Origin: Cyclostephanos tholiformis
Lineage: Eukaryota > Bacillariophyta > Thalassiosirophyceae > Thalassiosirales > Thalassiosiraceae
Length of the DNA: 15,063 nucleotides
NCBI GenBank assembly: GCA_036939975.1
Contig: JALLPB010000403.1
Location: forward strand, 1 to 15,063
Direction: 5' to 3'
Position 1 is the first letter of the stretch. The number at the start of each line of letters is the position of its first letter. This document shows, one piece after another, positions 1-8,690 of this stretch. A program made the position numbers and the translations under genes. The notes beneath the pieces are model-generated. The model saw only the letters and a list, made by a program, of their open reading frames with translations, was not told where the DNA came from and did not search any database.

Positions 1-117
1 GACGGCATGTCCGGACATGCCGTTTAGATTTTTCTAAAATTTAGGTTATTTCGTAGTTAAGCCCGATCTAGACAGCGTTTAGGCTGGGCCTAAAGGTGGC
101 CTAAACCGTTTAGACCA
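1..117. repeat. Cluster of nested palindromes with TTTAG/CTAAA arms
   Basis: Positions 2-23 form a perfect 22-bp palindrome with arm ACGGCATGTCC. It runs directly into TTTAGA/TCTAAA (23-28 and 33-38, loop of 4), CTAAA/TTTAG (34-38 and 40-44), TTTAGGC/GCCTAAA (78-84 and 88-94, loop of 3) and CTAAAC/GTTTAG (101-106 and 108-113, loop of 1). CGTTTAG occurs three times (21, 76, 107), and a GGCCTAAA direct repeat lies at 87 and 98. This density exceeds what ordinary promoter sequence shows and resembles the subterminal region of a DNA transposon or MITE. No target duplication or second end is visible because the element would extend left of the window. Confidence 0.6.
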
Positions 118-458
118 ATAAATGCAGTCACCCAGACGATAGTAGTTGTGATTGAGGTAAGTAGGGCACCAAAGTACAAAGTATGGTATGTATGCGCGCG
201 CAGGATCAAAGGATTCTTCTTGGTTTTTTTTGGAGAAGGAAAAAAAATAGGGTTACTTCACGCGGGAATGCGGGATATTGTACCTATTTTTTATTATGGT
301 GGTACCGTACCCACAGGACAGACCGCCCTGCCATATCCGTCTCGCTTTCCTCATATTTCATTTCCCTTTCGATATCCGACGTCGATCCTCCCCGCGACTA
401 CTTATCTCTATATAGCAGAATCCCTACCTCACTCCTCCAAAATTGAAACGTCGCAACC
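118..458 (+). other. 5' flank of CCT2, no gene seen
   Basis: This stretch separates the palindrome cluster from the CCT2 start codon. It contains poly-T and poly-A runs (about 225-247), a small GGTAC-C-GTACC inverted repeat at 301-311, and pyrimidine-rich sequence from about 340 to 440. Reading frames are open here by chance, but the translations have no domain, no codon bias like that of the neighbouring exons, and run across the CCT2 start. I read it as promoter plus short 5' UTR. Confidence 0.6.
409..415 (+). promoter_or_regulatory. TATA-like element upstream of CCT2
   Basis: TATATAG lies about 44 bp before the ATG at 459. If it acts as a TATA box, the 5' UTR would be only about 15-20 nt, which is short but possible in a compact genome. 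Many protist promoters lack a TATA box, so this may be chance in an AT-richer patch. Confidence 0.3.
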
Positions 459-2711
459 ATGGAGGCTGCATTTATGGATTCCGGAACGACCGTTGACAAG
501 GTGAATATGTGTATTTGGTCGGGGGCGCCATATCAGCGCACCGTCACTCGTCCAATGCATCGCGCGGCGGCAATCGTCGCCGTCATTGCCTTCATTTTTA
601 GGTCGTAATCATTGACTTTTATCCCCCCAACAACAACCGTCCGCTCTTTCTTCCCCGCCCTGCATTCACCGGTTAATCGCGGGCAAACAGGGCGAGAACG
701 CCCGCCTATCGTCGTTCATCGGTGCCATCGCCATAGCCGACCTCGTCAAGACGACCCTAGGTCCCAAGGGGATGGACAAGATACTGCAGCGAATTTCGGA
801 ACACGACCAAAGCGTCAGCGTGACGAACGACGGAGCGACGATACTGAAGTCGATCAACCTCGACAACGCCGCCGCGAAGGTCCTCGTGGACATCGCTCGG
901 GTCCAGGACGACGAGGTCGGGGATGGCACCACTAGTGTGGCCGTACTCTGCGGGGAGCTGCTGTGAGTTATAGTTGTTGTTACCAATTCATCGTCTTTTT
1001 CGATGCGCGGCACCGGCAAAGGAGGGGAATCGTTCGTTTTTTTTCGTGTGCATTCTTGCATCCCAATCATCGCGAGCCGATCCACCCTTCGATACTTATT
1101 CCCCCCTCACGTCCGCCATGAAATATAAGTCGCGAGGCCGAGAGTCTCATCAACCAACGCATCCATCCCCAGACGATTGCCGAGGGATGGCGCATCGCCC
1201 GGAAGGTCGCGCGCGATGCATTGGAGGCGTCTGCGATCGACAACAGCGCCGACGAGGCCAAATTTCGCGAGGACCTACTACGCATCGCCCGGACCACGCT
1301 AAGCTCCAAGCTAGTCACGTACGACAAGGATTACTTCGCGAATCTCGCGGTCGACGCCGTGATGCGACTGAAGGGATCGAACAACCTCGATCACATCCAG
1401 GTCCTGAAGAAGCCGGGCGGGCATTTGAGGGATTCGTACCTCGAGGAGGGGTTCCTCCTCGATAAGAAGATCGGAGTCGGTCAGCCGAAGAGGATCGAGA
1501 ATGCCAAGATCTTGCTCGCCAACACGTCCATGGACACCGACAAGATCAAAATATACGGCAGCCGCGTACGCGTGGATTCATTGAGCAAGGTCGCGGAGAT
1601 CGAAGAGGCCGAGAAGGTACGTCGACTGCGTCCGAAGGGGGTAGGTGATCGCGCGTGATCGTTCTTGAATGCTCTCAATCTCGTCCCCCCCCCCCCTCGT
1701 CCCGCCCCCTCTGATATCAACAGGCTCGAATGCGTCAAAAGTGCGACAAGATCATCGCGCACGGGTGCAACGTGTTCATAAATAGGCAGCTGATTTACAA
1801 CCTTCCTGAATCCATATTTACGGAGAATGGCGTCATGGCCATCGAGCACGCCGACTTCGATGGGATCGAGCGCCTCGCGGCCGTGACAGGCGGTGAGGTG
1901 GTGAGCACCTTCGACAGGCCCGATCTCGTCACGATGGGAGAGTGCGACGTCATCGAGGAGGTGCGAGTGCCCGCAAGTGGCAGAATAAATGACCGTCGTT
2001 TGCCGCCCGTCGCGGGGAGCGACCACTCTCATCCTTTGTTCCCGTCCGTCCGTGTCGCTTACAGGTAATGATTGGCGAGGATAAGGTGATCCGTCTCGGG
2101 GGTTGCAAATCCGGACAGGCGTGCTCGATCGTGCTCAGGGGGGCATCCTCCCACGTTCTCGACGAGGCCGAGAGGTCGCTGCACGACGCGCTGTGCATCC
2201 TGACGGCCACGGTGAAGGATCCGAGGATCATATGCGGAGGCGGATGCACGGAAATCCTGATGGCGCAGGCCATCGATCGTCAGGTGGAGTCCACGCCCGG
2301 GAAGAAAGCCCTCGCAATGACCTCCTTCGCGCGAGCGCTTCGACAGCTCCCGGCCATCGTGGCAGACAACGGCGGGTACGACTCCGCAGAGCTCGTGACG
2401 CAGCTTCGCGCCGCCCACGCCTCCGGCAAGAGCACCTATGGCCTCGACATGTACAACGGCACCATCGGCGACATGACTGAGCTGGGAGTCGCGGAGGCCC
2501 TCAAGAGCAAGCTCTGCGTGCTGTTGAGTGCCAGCGAGGCGGCGGAAATGATACTCCGCGTCGATGGTAAGATCGTGCTCCCGGTCGAATTTTTTTTTCA
2601 TTTATTTTCTTTGACATGTCACCGACTCGATTTGGTTTGTGATCCATGTACCCTGTCCCTCCTGCAACAGACATCATCAAATGTGCCCCCAGGGCGCGTG
2701 AGGGGCACTGA
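459..2711 (+). CDS. CCT2: T-complex protein 1 subunit beta (TRiC/CCT beta chaperonin)
   Basis: This is the beta subunit of the eight-membered group II chaperonin ring that folds actin, tubulin and WD40 proteins in the cytosol using ATP. I join six exons: 459-500, 691-962, 1130-1616, 1724-1960, 2065-2566 and 2671-2711. All junctions are GT-AG and all phases agree, giving 526 residues against about 535 in animals. Visible hallmarks are TLGPKGMDK (36-44), NDGAT (60-64) and GDGTTS (91-96), which are the nucleotide-binding loops, then [21 protein letters not shown] (404-407) and [10 protein letters not shown] (447-456). The order and wording match CCT beta rather than the other seven subunits, notably the [17 protein letters not shown] stretch. 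The start was chosen because the 14-codon first exon splices in frame at AAG|GTGAAT. The N-terminus before ARLSSF is about 8 residues shorter than in animals. Codons are strongly GC-ending, as expected of a highly expressed gene. Confidence 0.95.
501..690 (+). other. CCT2 intron 1 (190 nt, phase 0)
   Basis: Donor AAG|GTGAAT, acceptor AAACAG|GGCGAG. It joins ...TTVDK to GENARLSSF. It is the longest intron of the gene, and the acceptor has a pyrimidine-rich stretch about 30 nt upstream. No other acceptor tried gives the conserved reading frame. Confidence 0.75.
963..1129 (+). other. CCT2 intron 2 (167 nt, phase 2)
   Basis: Donor CTGCT|GTGAGT, acceptor ATATAAG|TCGCGAG. It restores the conserved GELL-REAESLI sequence. 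The acceptor AAG is weaker than CAG, but it is the position that keeps both frame and homology. Confidence 0.88.
1617..1723 (+). other. CCT2 intron 3 (107 nt, phase 0) with 12-C run
   Basis: Donor GAGAAG|GTACGT, acceptor CAACAG|GCTCGA. It joins EIEEAEK to [10 protein letters not shown], matching the family. It contains an uninterrupted run of 12 C at 1685-1696, which serves as an extreme polypyrimidine tract and is a likely site of sequencing-length error without effect on the protein. Confidence 0.9.
1961..2064 (+). other. CCT2 intron 4 (104 nt, phase 0)
   Basis: Donor GAGGAG|GTGCGA, acceptor TTACAG|GTAATG. It joins CDVIEE to VMIGEDK, exactly as in the family sequence IEEVMIGEDK. Confidence 0.92.
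2567..2670 (+). other. CCT2 intron 5 (104 nt, phase 1)
   Basis: Donor GTCGATG|GTAAGA, acceptor CAACAG|ACATCA. It joins ILRVD to DIIKCAPR, matching the conserved C-terminal VDxIIKAAPR. Last-exon sequence then reads ARAREGH and a stop, in place of the longer animal tail. The intron carries an antisense AATAAA (see separate entry). Confidence 0.92.
2601..2606 (-). terminator. Possible poly(A) signal of the minus-strand gene inside CCT2 intron 5
   Basis: TTTATT on the + strand reads AATAAA on the minus strand. It lies about 185 nt beyond the minus-strand stop codon (2791). I saw no nearer AATAAA or ATTAAA on that strand, so if it is used the 3' UTR would cross CCT2's last exon and part of its last intron. 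Protists often use degenerate signals, so this is only a candidate. Confidence 0.3.
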
Positions 2712-2750
2712 TGACGAATTTCGGTGCGAAAACTTTCCTCGGGTCATCAA

Positions 2751-2756
2751 AATAAA
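2751..2756 (+). terminator. Possible poly(A) signal of CCT2
   Basis: AATAAA lies 40 nt after the CCT2 stop and is followed by A-rich sequence up to 2790. It sits in the 79-bp gap between the two convergent stop codons, so cleavage would fall at or inside the end of the opposing coding region. Confidence 0.4.
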
Positions 2757-2790
2757 TCTCACTACTAAAACATGAATTACATATAAAAAA

Positions 2791-5700
2791 TTAATCTGAC
2801 ATCTCTGATGGTTTCTCCCACGTTACTTTCGAGGTGCCTCGTATATAATAATAAGTACGGCCAGTAGCTTGATCAGTCGCGAATCTCCATTGGGGTTTCT
2901 TTCTTAATGATTCCATCGAAGTGTTAACGACGTCAGGAGGCTTGACTTGGGGGACATAGGTTTCAGGCGAATTTAAGATTGAAACACCGTTTTCGTTTCC
3001 ATTAGTCGAGTCTTGAGCTACTTCTTCCGATGGTTTGTTTTTGGTAGTAATTGGACCCTCACAATCAGACATATCATTGACCTCTGATTGGATTGGTTGC
3101 TCGAGCTCTGTTTGTTCACGAGACGGCCCATCATTTGATGCTACAGACGGGGATTCTTTCGGTTGCTCCTTCGCTAACGATACAGCATTATCCTGTGGAT
3201 CTTTCGTGCCATCATTTAACGTTTTATACGGTTGACTAGGCGGACTGTTCAGCCTTTCCGTGATCTTTCCAGCCCATTTTCGAACGGACTTAATTTTGCC
3301 CTTCGAAAAAATACTTGTGTATGTGCCCTCGGAACTCTCGCTGTTATCGTCACCTACTGAGACCTTATCATCAAGAGTCAACCAAGAATTCTTTTGCTCG
3401 AGCTTGCTAACGTCCACCTTCAGCATTTCTGCGTTCGCGCTAGTTGGAACGTGTGTTGTGGTATCGTTTTTAGCCTCGACGGAAGTATCAAGATTCGCCC
3501 CGTGTGTTGGCGACGAGACTGACGGTGATGATGGCGTACCAGATGCTTTGGTTGGCGAAGCAGGACTGGGTGGCTTGGCCATCTTCGTTAAGAAATTCAT
3601 GATCCCCCTCCCTCTTCGACCTTTTGATGACTTTTCTGTCGAAGCAGCTTTAGGAGATGGTCCTTCAGCTATAGCTTGTCTTGATACAAAGCCTGTAGGC
3701 TTATCCCATGTCGTCTGAAGCAAAGAATGAAATGTGAGGTGTCAATGGAGGGGACCAAAATCCAATGATGCTGTAACGGTCAAACATAACTCACTTCCTT
3801 GGTTATAATATGATAATAGTACGTCAGTCCTGAATTTGGGTCCCTAGCTGCTCTCCAGTCGCCCTTAGGTTTTCGCTTTGGGACATCAGCGTCTGGCCGT
3901 GATTTTATTACAGCGCCATCTGACGACGTTTTTGAGAGATATTTCGTGGCATCATTTGTATTAATTGTGTTCATGTCATCCAGCTTCGAGGTAGTTGGGG
4001 ATGATGAGAGTCTTTCATTTGATTTTGAACGAGAATCGCTATCGTTTGATTCATAGAGCCGCTCTGAAAGACCAGCCATTTCCGACGGGTCCGACCGAGT
4101 GGGAGGAGGGGAACGATTCCGTGAAGACGAAGAATTTGTGTTGCTCTTACCAACTCCAGCATCAAGCCAACGACTTCTGGCGGGGGACCCACTCTCGTCA
4201 TCAGAATCATCCCCATCTTGTTCTTGCTCCAATTGATCATCCGAGGGATTGCGAATGAGATCATACACGGCATTCAACTCATCGCCCGAAAGATTATCTA
4301 CCTCCTCACTCTCATCGTAGTCAACTACAGCCGATGAAGGACTATTGAACCTAGCTAAAAACTCAGATTCGGGAATAACTGTTTTCGCAGGGAACCAGCC
4401 TGTTCGGGTTCCACATCTACCCAACCACCATGGGCCTCGTTGATTTGAATGGGCTTCAATCTTAGTGCCGGTGATGAAGGACAATTGGCCCTTCATTGGA
4501 TTACCCTCAAATGTAATTACTGCAACATGGTGAATCTCTGCTTCAACTTCTTCGTCCGTATCCTTAGGTACAGCTGGTTTCGATTTTCCAAGAGGGAAAT
4601 AGGGTTCATTTATTTCAGCGACTTTGTAACCCGACCCATCTTCTTGTGCAGCAACATTAAGAGTATACTTTTCAGGAGAGGTCAATTCGAGACCTAATGC
4701 TTCTAAGGACGATTCTTGACCCGATACTTCTCCAATTTTTTTTTCCGAGCTTAATGCTACATATGCGTCAATCTCTTCGGAGCTATCTCTCCTTTGGGGC
4801 TCAGTTCTCTCTGCCACATCATGGTCACAAATCTCAACATAGGAGGTTTGAGAAGTTTTTATTTGTGCAGTTGCATTTAGCTCAACGCCCTCTCTTTCAT
4901 CACTAGAGCTTTTACTTATGACCGTTTCGAGCATATCATTTAATTTCCTACGGTTCTCGTCATCACTGAGGTGTTGAGGGACTTCAGCGATAACTGCCTC
5001 AAAGTGTCCGGACATTCTTTCGTCGTCATTTGAATGCACTTGACGGTATTCTTCAACTTCATCAACGACTTGTCCAGAGTTTGATCTCATAAGTTCTGAA
5101 TTGTTCTCAACCATATCTGGCAGGCGACCGAGTTCGTGAGCCATGTCGTCGTACTCCAATTTGAGTACTGCCGCCCTTTTCGCTCTCAGCAATTCTAGCT
5201 CTTTCTCTGCCTGGCGTCTTGTGGCTTCCGCTTCCAACCTTGATTGATCGATTACATCAGGAAGGTGCTGCTCTTTTTGCATCAATACATCTGAAACAAT
5301 TTGTAATTCTTCAACTACAGAATCTTCCTTCGCCATTTCTTCATGATTTGGAATTTCAAACTCCTCGTCGGTCTTCACTCCTGGTGCCTCCACCGACGAT
5401 ATAAGTACTTCCACAAGTCTTTTTTCCAAGTCTAATTGAGCATGGTCAAGTTGATCAGATGACGTTTCCTCCCCTGGCGTCAACAGTGCCGCAGTGGCAA
5501 CGTCTCGAGTTTGGTTTATATCTAAGCAACCTTCCCTCCCTTGAGAAGCTATCTGCTCTTCATCCTTGAGAATTTTCCCCGACTTCAGACGTTCCAATTC
5601 AATCTCAGCCTTCACTCTCGCGGTCTCGGCCTCCAGTCTAGCCCGGCGTTCAGTCTCGAGCTCCTTTTGGGCCTTCAACAATGCAACTGCTTGCTCAGCT

Positions 5701-8690
5701 TGAAATCTCGATTCCTTTTCAGCTATGAAACGTGTGATTTCTTCCTCGAAGTTGTCATTGGTAACAGCCGGGCCGGAACAAATAGTTGCATCTTCTTGAC
5801 GTTCGTGGTTGAATGCTGCAACTTTCCTTAGACGATTAAGCTCGGTTTGGGTAGCTATTACAATGGCCATCATAGAGGTGGAATGTTGGGACATCGCGCT
5901 GACGATGCTATCTCCTCCCCTGTTGTTAGGAGACGAGAGATACCTGGGTAGCTGTCGCACTCCCATATCATCAACTGCGTGAGAGGATTTTACGATTTGT
6001 AAATCGGTCTCTTCTTTTCGAGTGCTTTGATGTACCTTCCCAACATTTACTTCCAAAGGTTGTTCTTCTTCGTCAAAGCTTGAGAGGATGCTCTCAATGA
6101 TTTGTTCATCGGCTGTGTCCGCACTGTCCATGCCGTTCTCTGCCTGTCCCCTCTCATGCCTAACCGCGTCGAGTAACGACAAGTTCAGGCCCTCTGAGGC
6201 TGTCTCCGATGCCACGTCATTTTTCTTTTCAACCTCGACAGTCTCCGTAGCAGGTCCTTTGTTCACTTGTTCCTTCTCTTTGCCTTTATCCTGTTCAGAA
6301 TAATCTACCTGAAACGATCCTTTGCTCTTGGCCTCTCGGAACATAGACTCTATATCGCTAAGCTCATCATGAGCCTCGATCAATGTGTCCATCGCAACGG
6401 CGTCCTGAGTTTTCATTTGATTCTCTTTCTTCTTCGCAGCCTCTTCCTCCATCAGTCTGTAGCGTGCGCGTATCCTTGCCTCAACGTTGTCCAACTTCGC
6501 AGAAGCAATCAAAGAGGCCTCAGCCAACTTGGACTTTTCATCCTCTGTCTCAATCTCGGGGGCGACTCGGTGCAGTTTGGTGATTGATGTTGTTTGCAGC
6601 TTTTCGACATTGATACCATCGCTTCCGATACCAGAAGACTCGACTGTGATACTATTGGGAGGACGTTTCAGTATTTGATCGAAGGAATAAACGGCATCTC
6701 CGTCTCCAACGGGATGTGCCACCCTGTTTGGCAAAGTAATCTTTGTGTCCATGGTAATCACAGATATTCCATCGTCATATGCTTTAGATATATTGGATGC
6801 GGCTTTCTTTAGATTGTAATCACGGCCCAAGTTGAGCGAATTTTCATTGCAGATTTCAAGCTTTCGCTCGGATGACTTGGGCGACAGAGCTGATTCAGAC
6901 TGAGGTGGCTTAGACTGGGATGACTCAACTAATTTTTCTTGTTCAAACATTCCATTGACAAGCATCTTCTCCTCCAGTTGCATACGTTTCTCAGCAAGTT
7001 GCATTCGCTTCTCCTCCAATTCTAGGAGTTCATCTTCTATTTGATTCCCCAGATTCATCGAAGCGAAATTCGCGCGGGGAGTATGTAGGTCAACATTGTC
7101 GTGCGCAATAGCTTTTTGAGTAGAGTCAGATATGTCCCTGGGTAATAATTTTTTCGTAATTTTGGGCGGCATCATGATTTCATCCTGATCATTATCAACA
7201 TGCCCCTCAACCTCTCCATCCTCATAATTACCTCCGTCTTTCGCACCGACATCCACGGCATCATTAGGTTTGGGTGTATCTTCAGGTTCGATGGGTTTCT
7301 TCTGCGCCTGATTGCTCGGATCTGTTGAATTGACAGACGCAATGGAGTTGCGGTGAATCATACTAGAATTAGCGTCGAGTTCCTCCATCATATTGGCATG
7401 AATCAAGGTCTTGGCCGAGTCGGATACAGCCTTAAGCAATCTTTTCTCCATAATTTTCGGCGGCATGGCGAATTTATTCCGGTCATTTTCATTGCTGTCT
7501 TTGCATCCGCCCTCGGCAGCATCGCGTTGGCCCAAATCCGGCTCATCTCCCTCGCTCTTGTCCCAGCTTTGCATGGGCGAGATCACGCCACGATTCTTGT
7601 TTAGCAGCTTGTCCACCTTAATAAATGTCAGTTTCTTGGGAGGACTATATACTTGTGTTTGGATCACTGCGACGGGCTTAAATTTGTCGTTGTCATTGTC
7701 TACGAATGTTTTCGCCTCTGATGACATCGGTGGTGGCGGCGGCTGCAATAGCATCTTCTCCATTCCTCCACCGTCCTCATCGCCGCCAGGACTTGATGCT
7801 TTCGGCCGTCTCATCGCGCTCTTCATCCTCTTGCGCCTGTACCTCAGGTCCAGCTTCTTGATCAATTCCTCCTCTCTCCCCGCGTACTTCTCCATGACGC
7901 GATCGACCTGCGAGAGTTTCTCAGGCTCGTTCGATGCTATTAGCTCGGTGACAAGGGTCTTGTACGATGGCGGTCGGGAGGGGGGAGGCGGGACGTCGAC
8001 GGGGGATCCGCCCACCCCGCGATCGTCGTCGTCCGCGAACCCCCCCCTCGCCGTCGTGATGCTCCCCGGGGTCGAGCGCAATGCGTCAACCGAGTCGACG
8101 CTGCCGGGGGACCGGAACGCGTCCACCGCCGAGGAGGGGTGGTCGACGCTCCCCCCCGGGAATCGGAACGCCGTACCCCCCCCCCCCGCTCCCCCCCCGC
8201 CGAGTCCCGGGGCACCGCCAATGTCCGCGTCCGCCTCCGACATCTTCCTGCGTCTCTCGTCTTGAGGCGTTCCCCATTCCCTCGCGCTCCGTTCCATCGC
8301 CGCCCTCAATACCCGACGTCGTATCTGCCTCGTGGCCGCGTTGTTGTGCTCGTCATTCCCCCCGCTGGGAGGGGGGAAGCGTTGCGATCGCGACGGTCCC
8401 CCGGGCCCGTGATGGTGGGTCGACTGTCCCCCCAGCTCCTTCTCCTCGCGTAGGTCGTCGATGGCGCGCGCGTGCATCCAATTGGTGACGACGGCGTGCT
8501 TGTGAGGACGAGGTACAGACGGCGACGGCGGAGTCTCGTCGAGGAGGGTGGATTCGTATCCGGTATCGCCCAGCTGGGGGTGGTAGTGTACGAGGACCTG
8601 CGGTTTCCTGCTCCGTTGTGGTTGGTGTTGATGCTGCAGCGACCGCGGGAGGGGATTCCTCGGGGGGGGATACGGCGTCGGAGGTTGCAT
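2791..8690 (-). CDS. Large SH3-WW coiled-coil scaffold protein, two exons
   Basis: I do not recognise an orthologue. Exons are 8690-3795 and 3714-2791, joined in phase 0 to give 1939 residues. In order: proline- and basic-rich N-terminus; Gly-rich low complexity (about 160-180); PPSY, a class I WW ligand (240-243), followed by a helical motif with NEPEKL, VDRVMEKYAGREEEL and a basic tail (about 250-293); two copies of a block starting MPPKI (409 and 507); heptad repeats with EKRMQL (about 547-577); a strong coiled coil (about 977-1040); an SH3 domain (about 1387-1440) with AVITFEG, LSFITGT and the WWLG...GWFPAKTV core; an acidic/serine-rich linker; WW domain 1 (Trp1612 and Trp1635, YYYH between); about 270 disordered residues; WW domain 2 at the very end (Trp1908 and Trp1931). 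SH3 and WW domains bind proline-rich ligands, so a cytoplasmic scaffold or adaptor is the natural inference. The frame stays open to 8804, but that extension lies over TPR codons of the opposite gene, so I prefer Met at 8690; Met at 8477 is another option. Confidence 0.85.
3715..3794 (-). other. Intron of the SH3-WW gene (80 nt, phase 0)
   Basis: Read on the minus strand: donor AAGGAA|GTGAGT, acceptor TTTGCTTCAG|ACGACA with a good pyrimidine tract. Splicing joins YYYHIITKE to TTWDKPTGF and completes a textbook WW domain. Without splicing the frame stops 4 codons into the intron (TGA at 3780-3782), losing half of WW1 and all of WW2. Confidence 0.93.

Noticed and set aside
340..458. Heat shock element in the CCT2 promoter
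   Set aside because: Several TTC units occur (about 349-368) but with no properly spaced GAA partners.
148..504. 118-codon open frame upstream of CCT2
   Set aside because: It runs across the CCT2 start codon in another frame, has no domain, and its composition matches pyrimidine-rich promoter sequence rather than coding DNA.
2065..2775. Reading CCT2 exon 5 through to 2775 as an unspliced end
   Set aside because: Read-through replaces the conserved VD-IIKCAPR end with a Phe/Cys-rich tail; splicing at 2566|2671 restores the family C-terminus.
7411..8265. 284-codon plus-strand open frame opposite the SH3-WW gene
   Set aside because: It is Ser/Pro/Leu-rich shadow coding antisense to the GC-rich first exon of the minus-strand gene, with no motif of its own.
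8472..8630. Extension of the plus-strand TPR protein back to ATG 8472
   Set aside because: The added residues are an Arg-rich antisense shadow of well-supported minus-strand codons.
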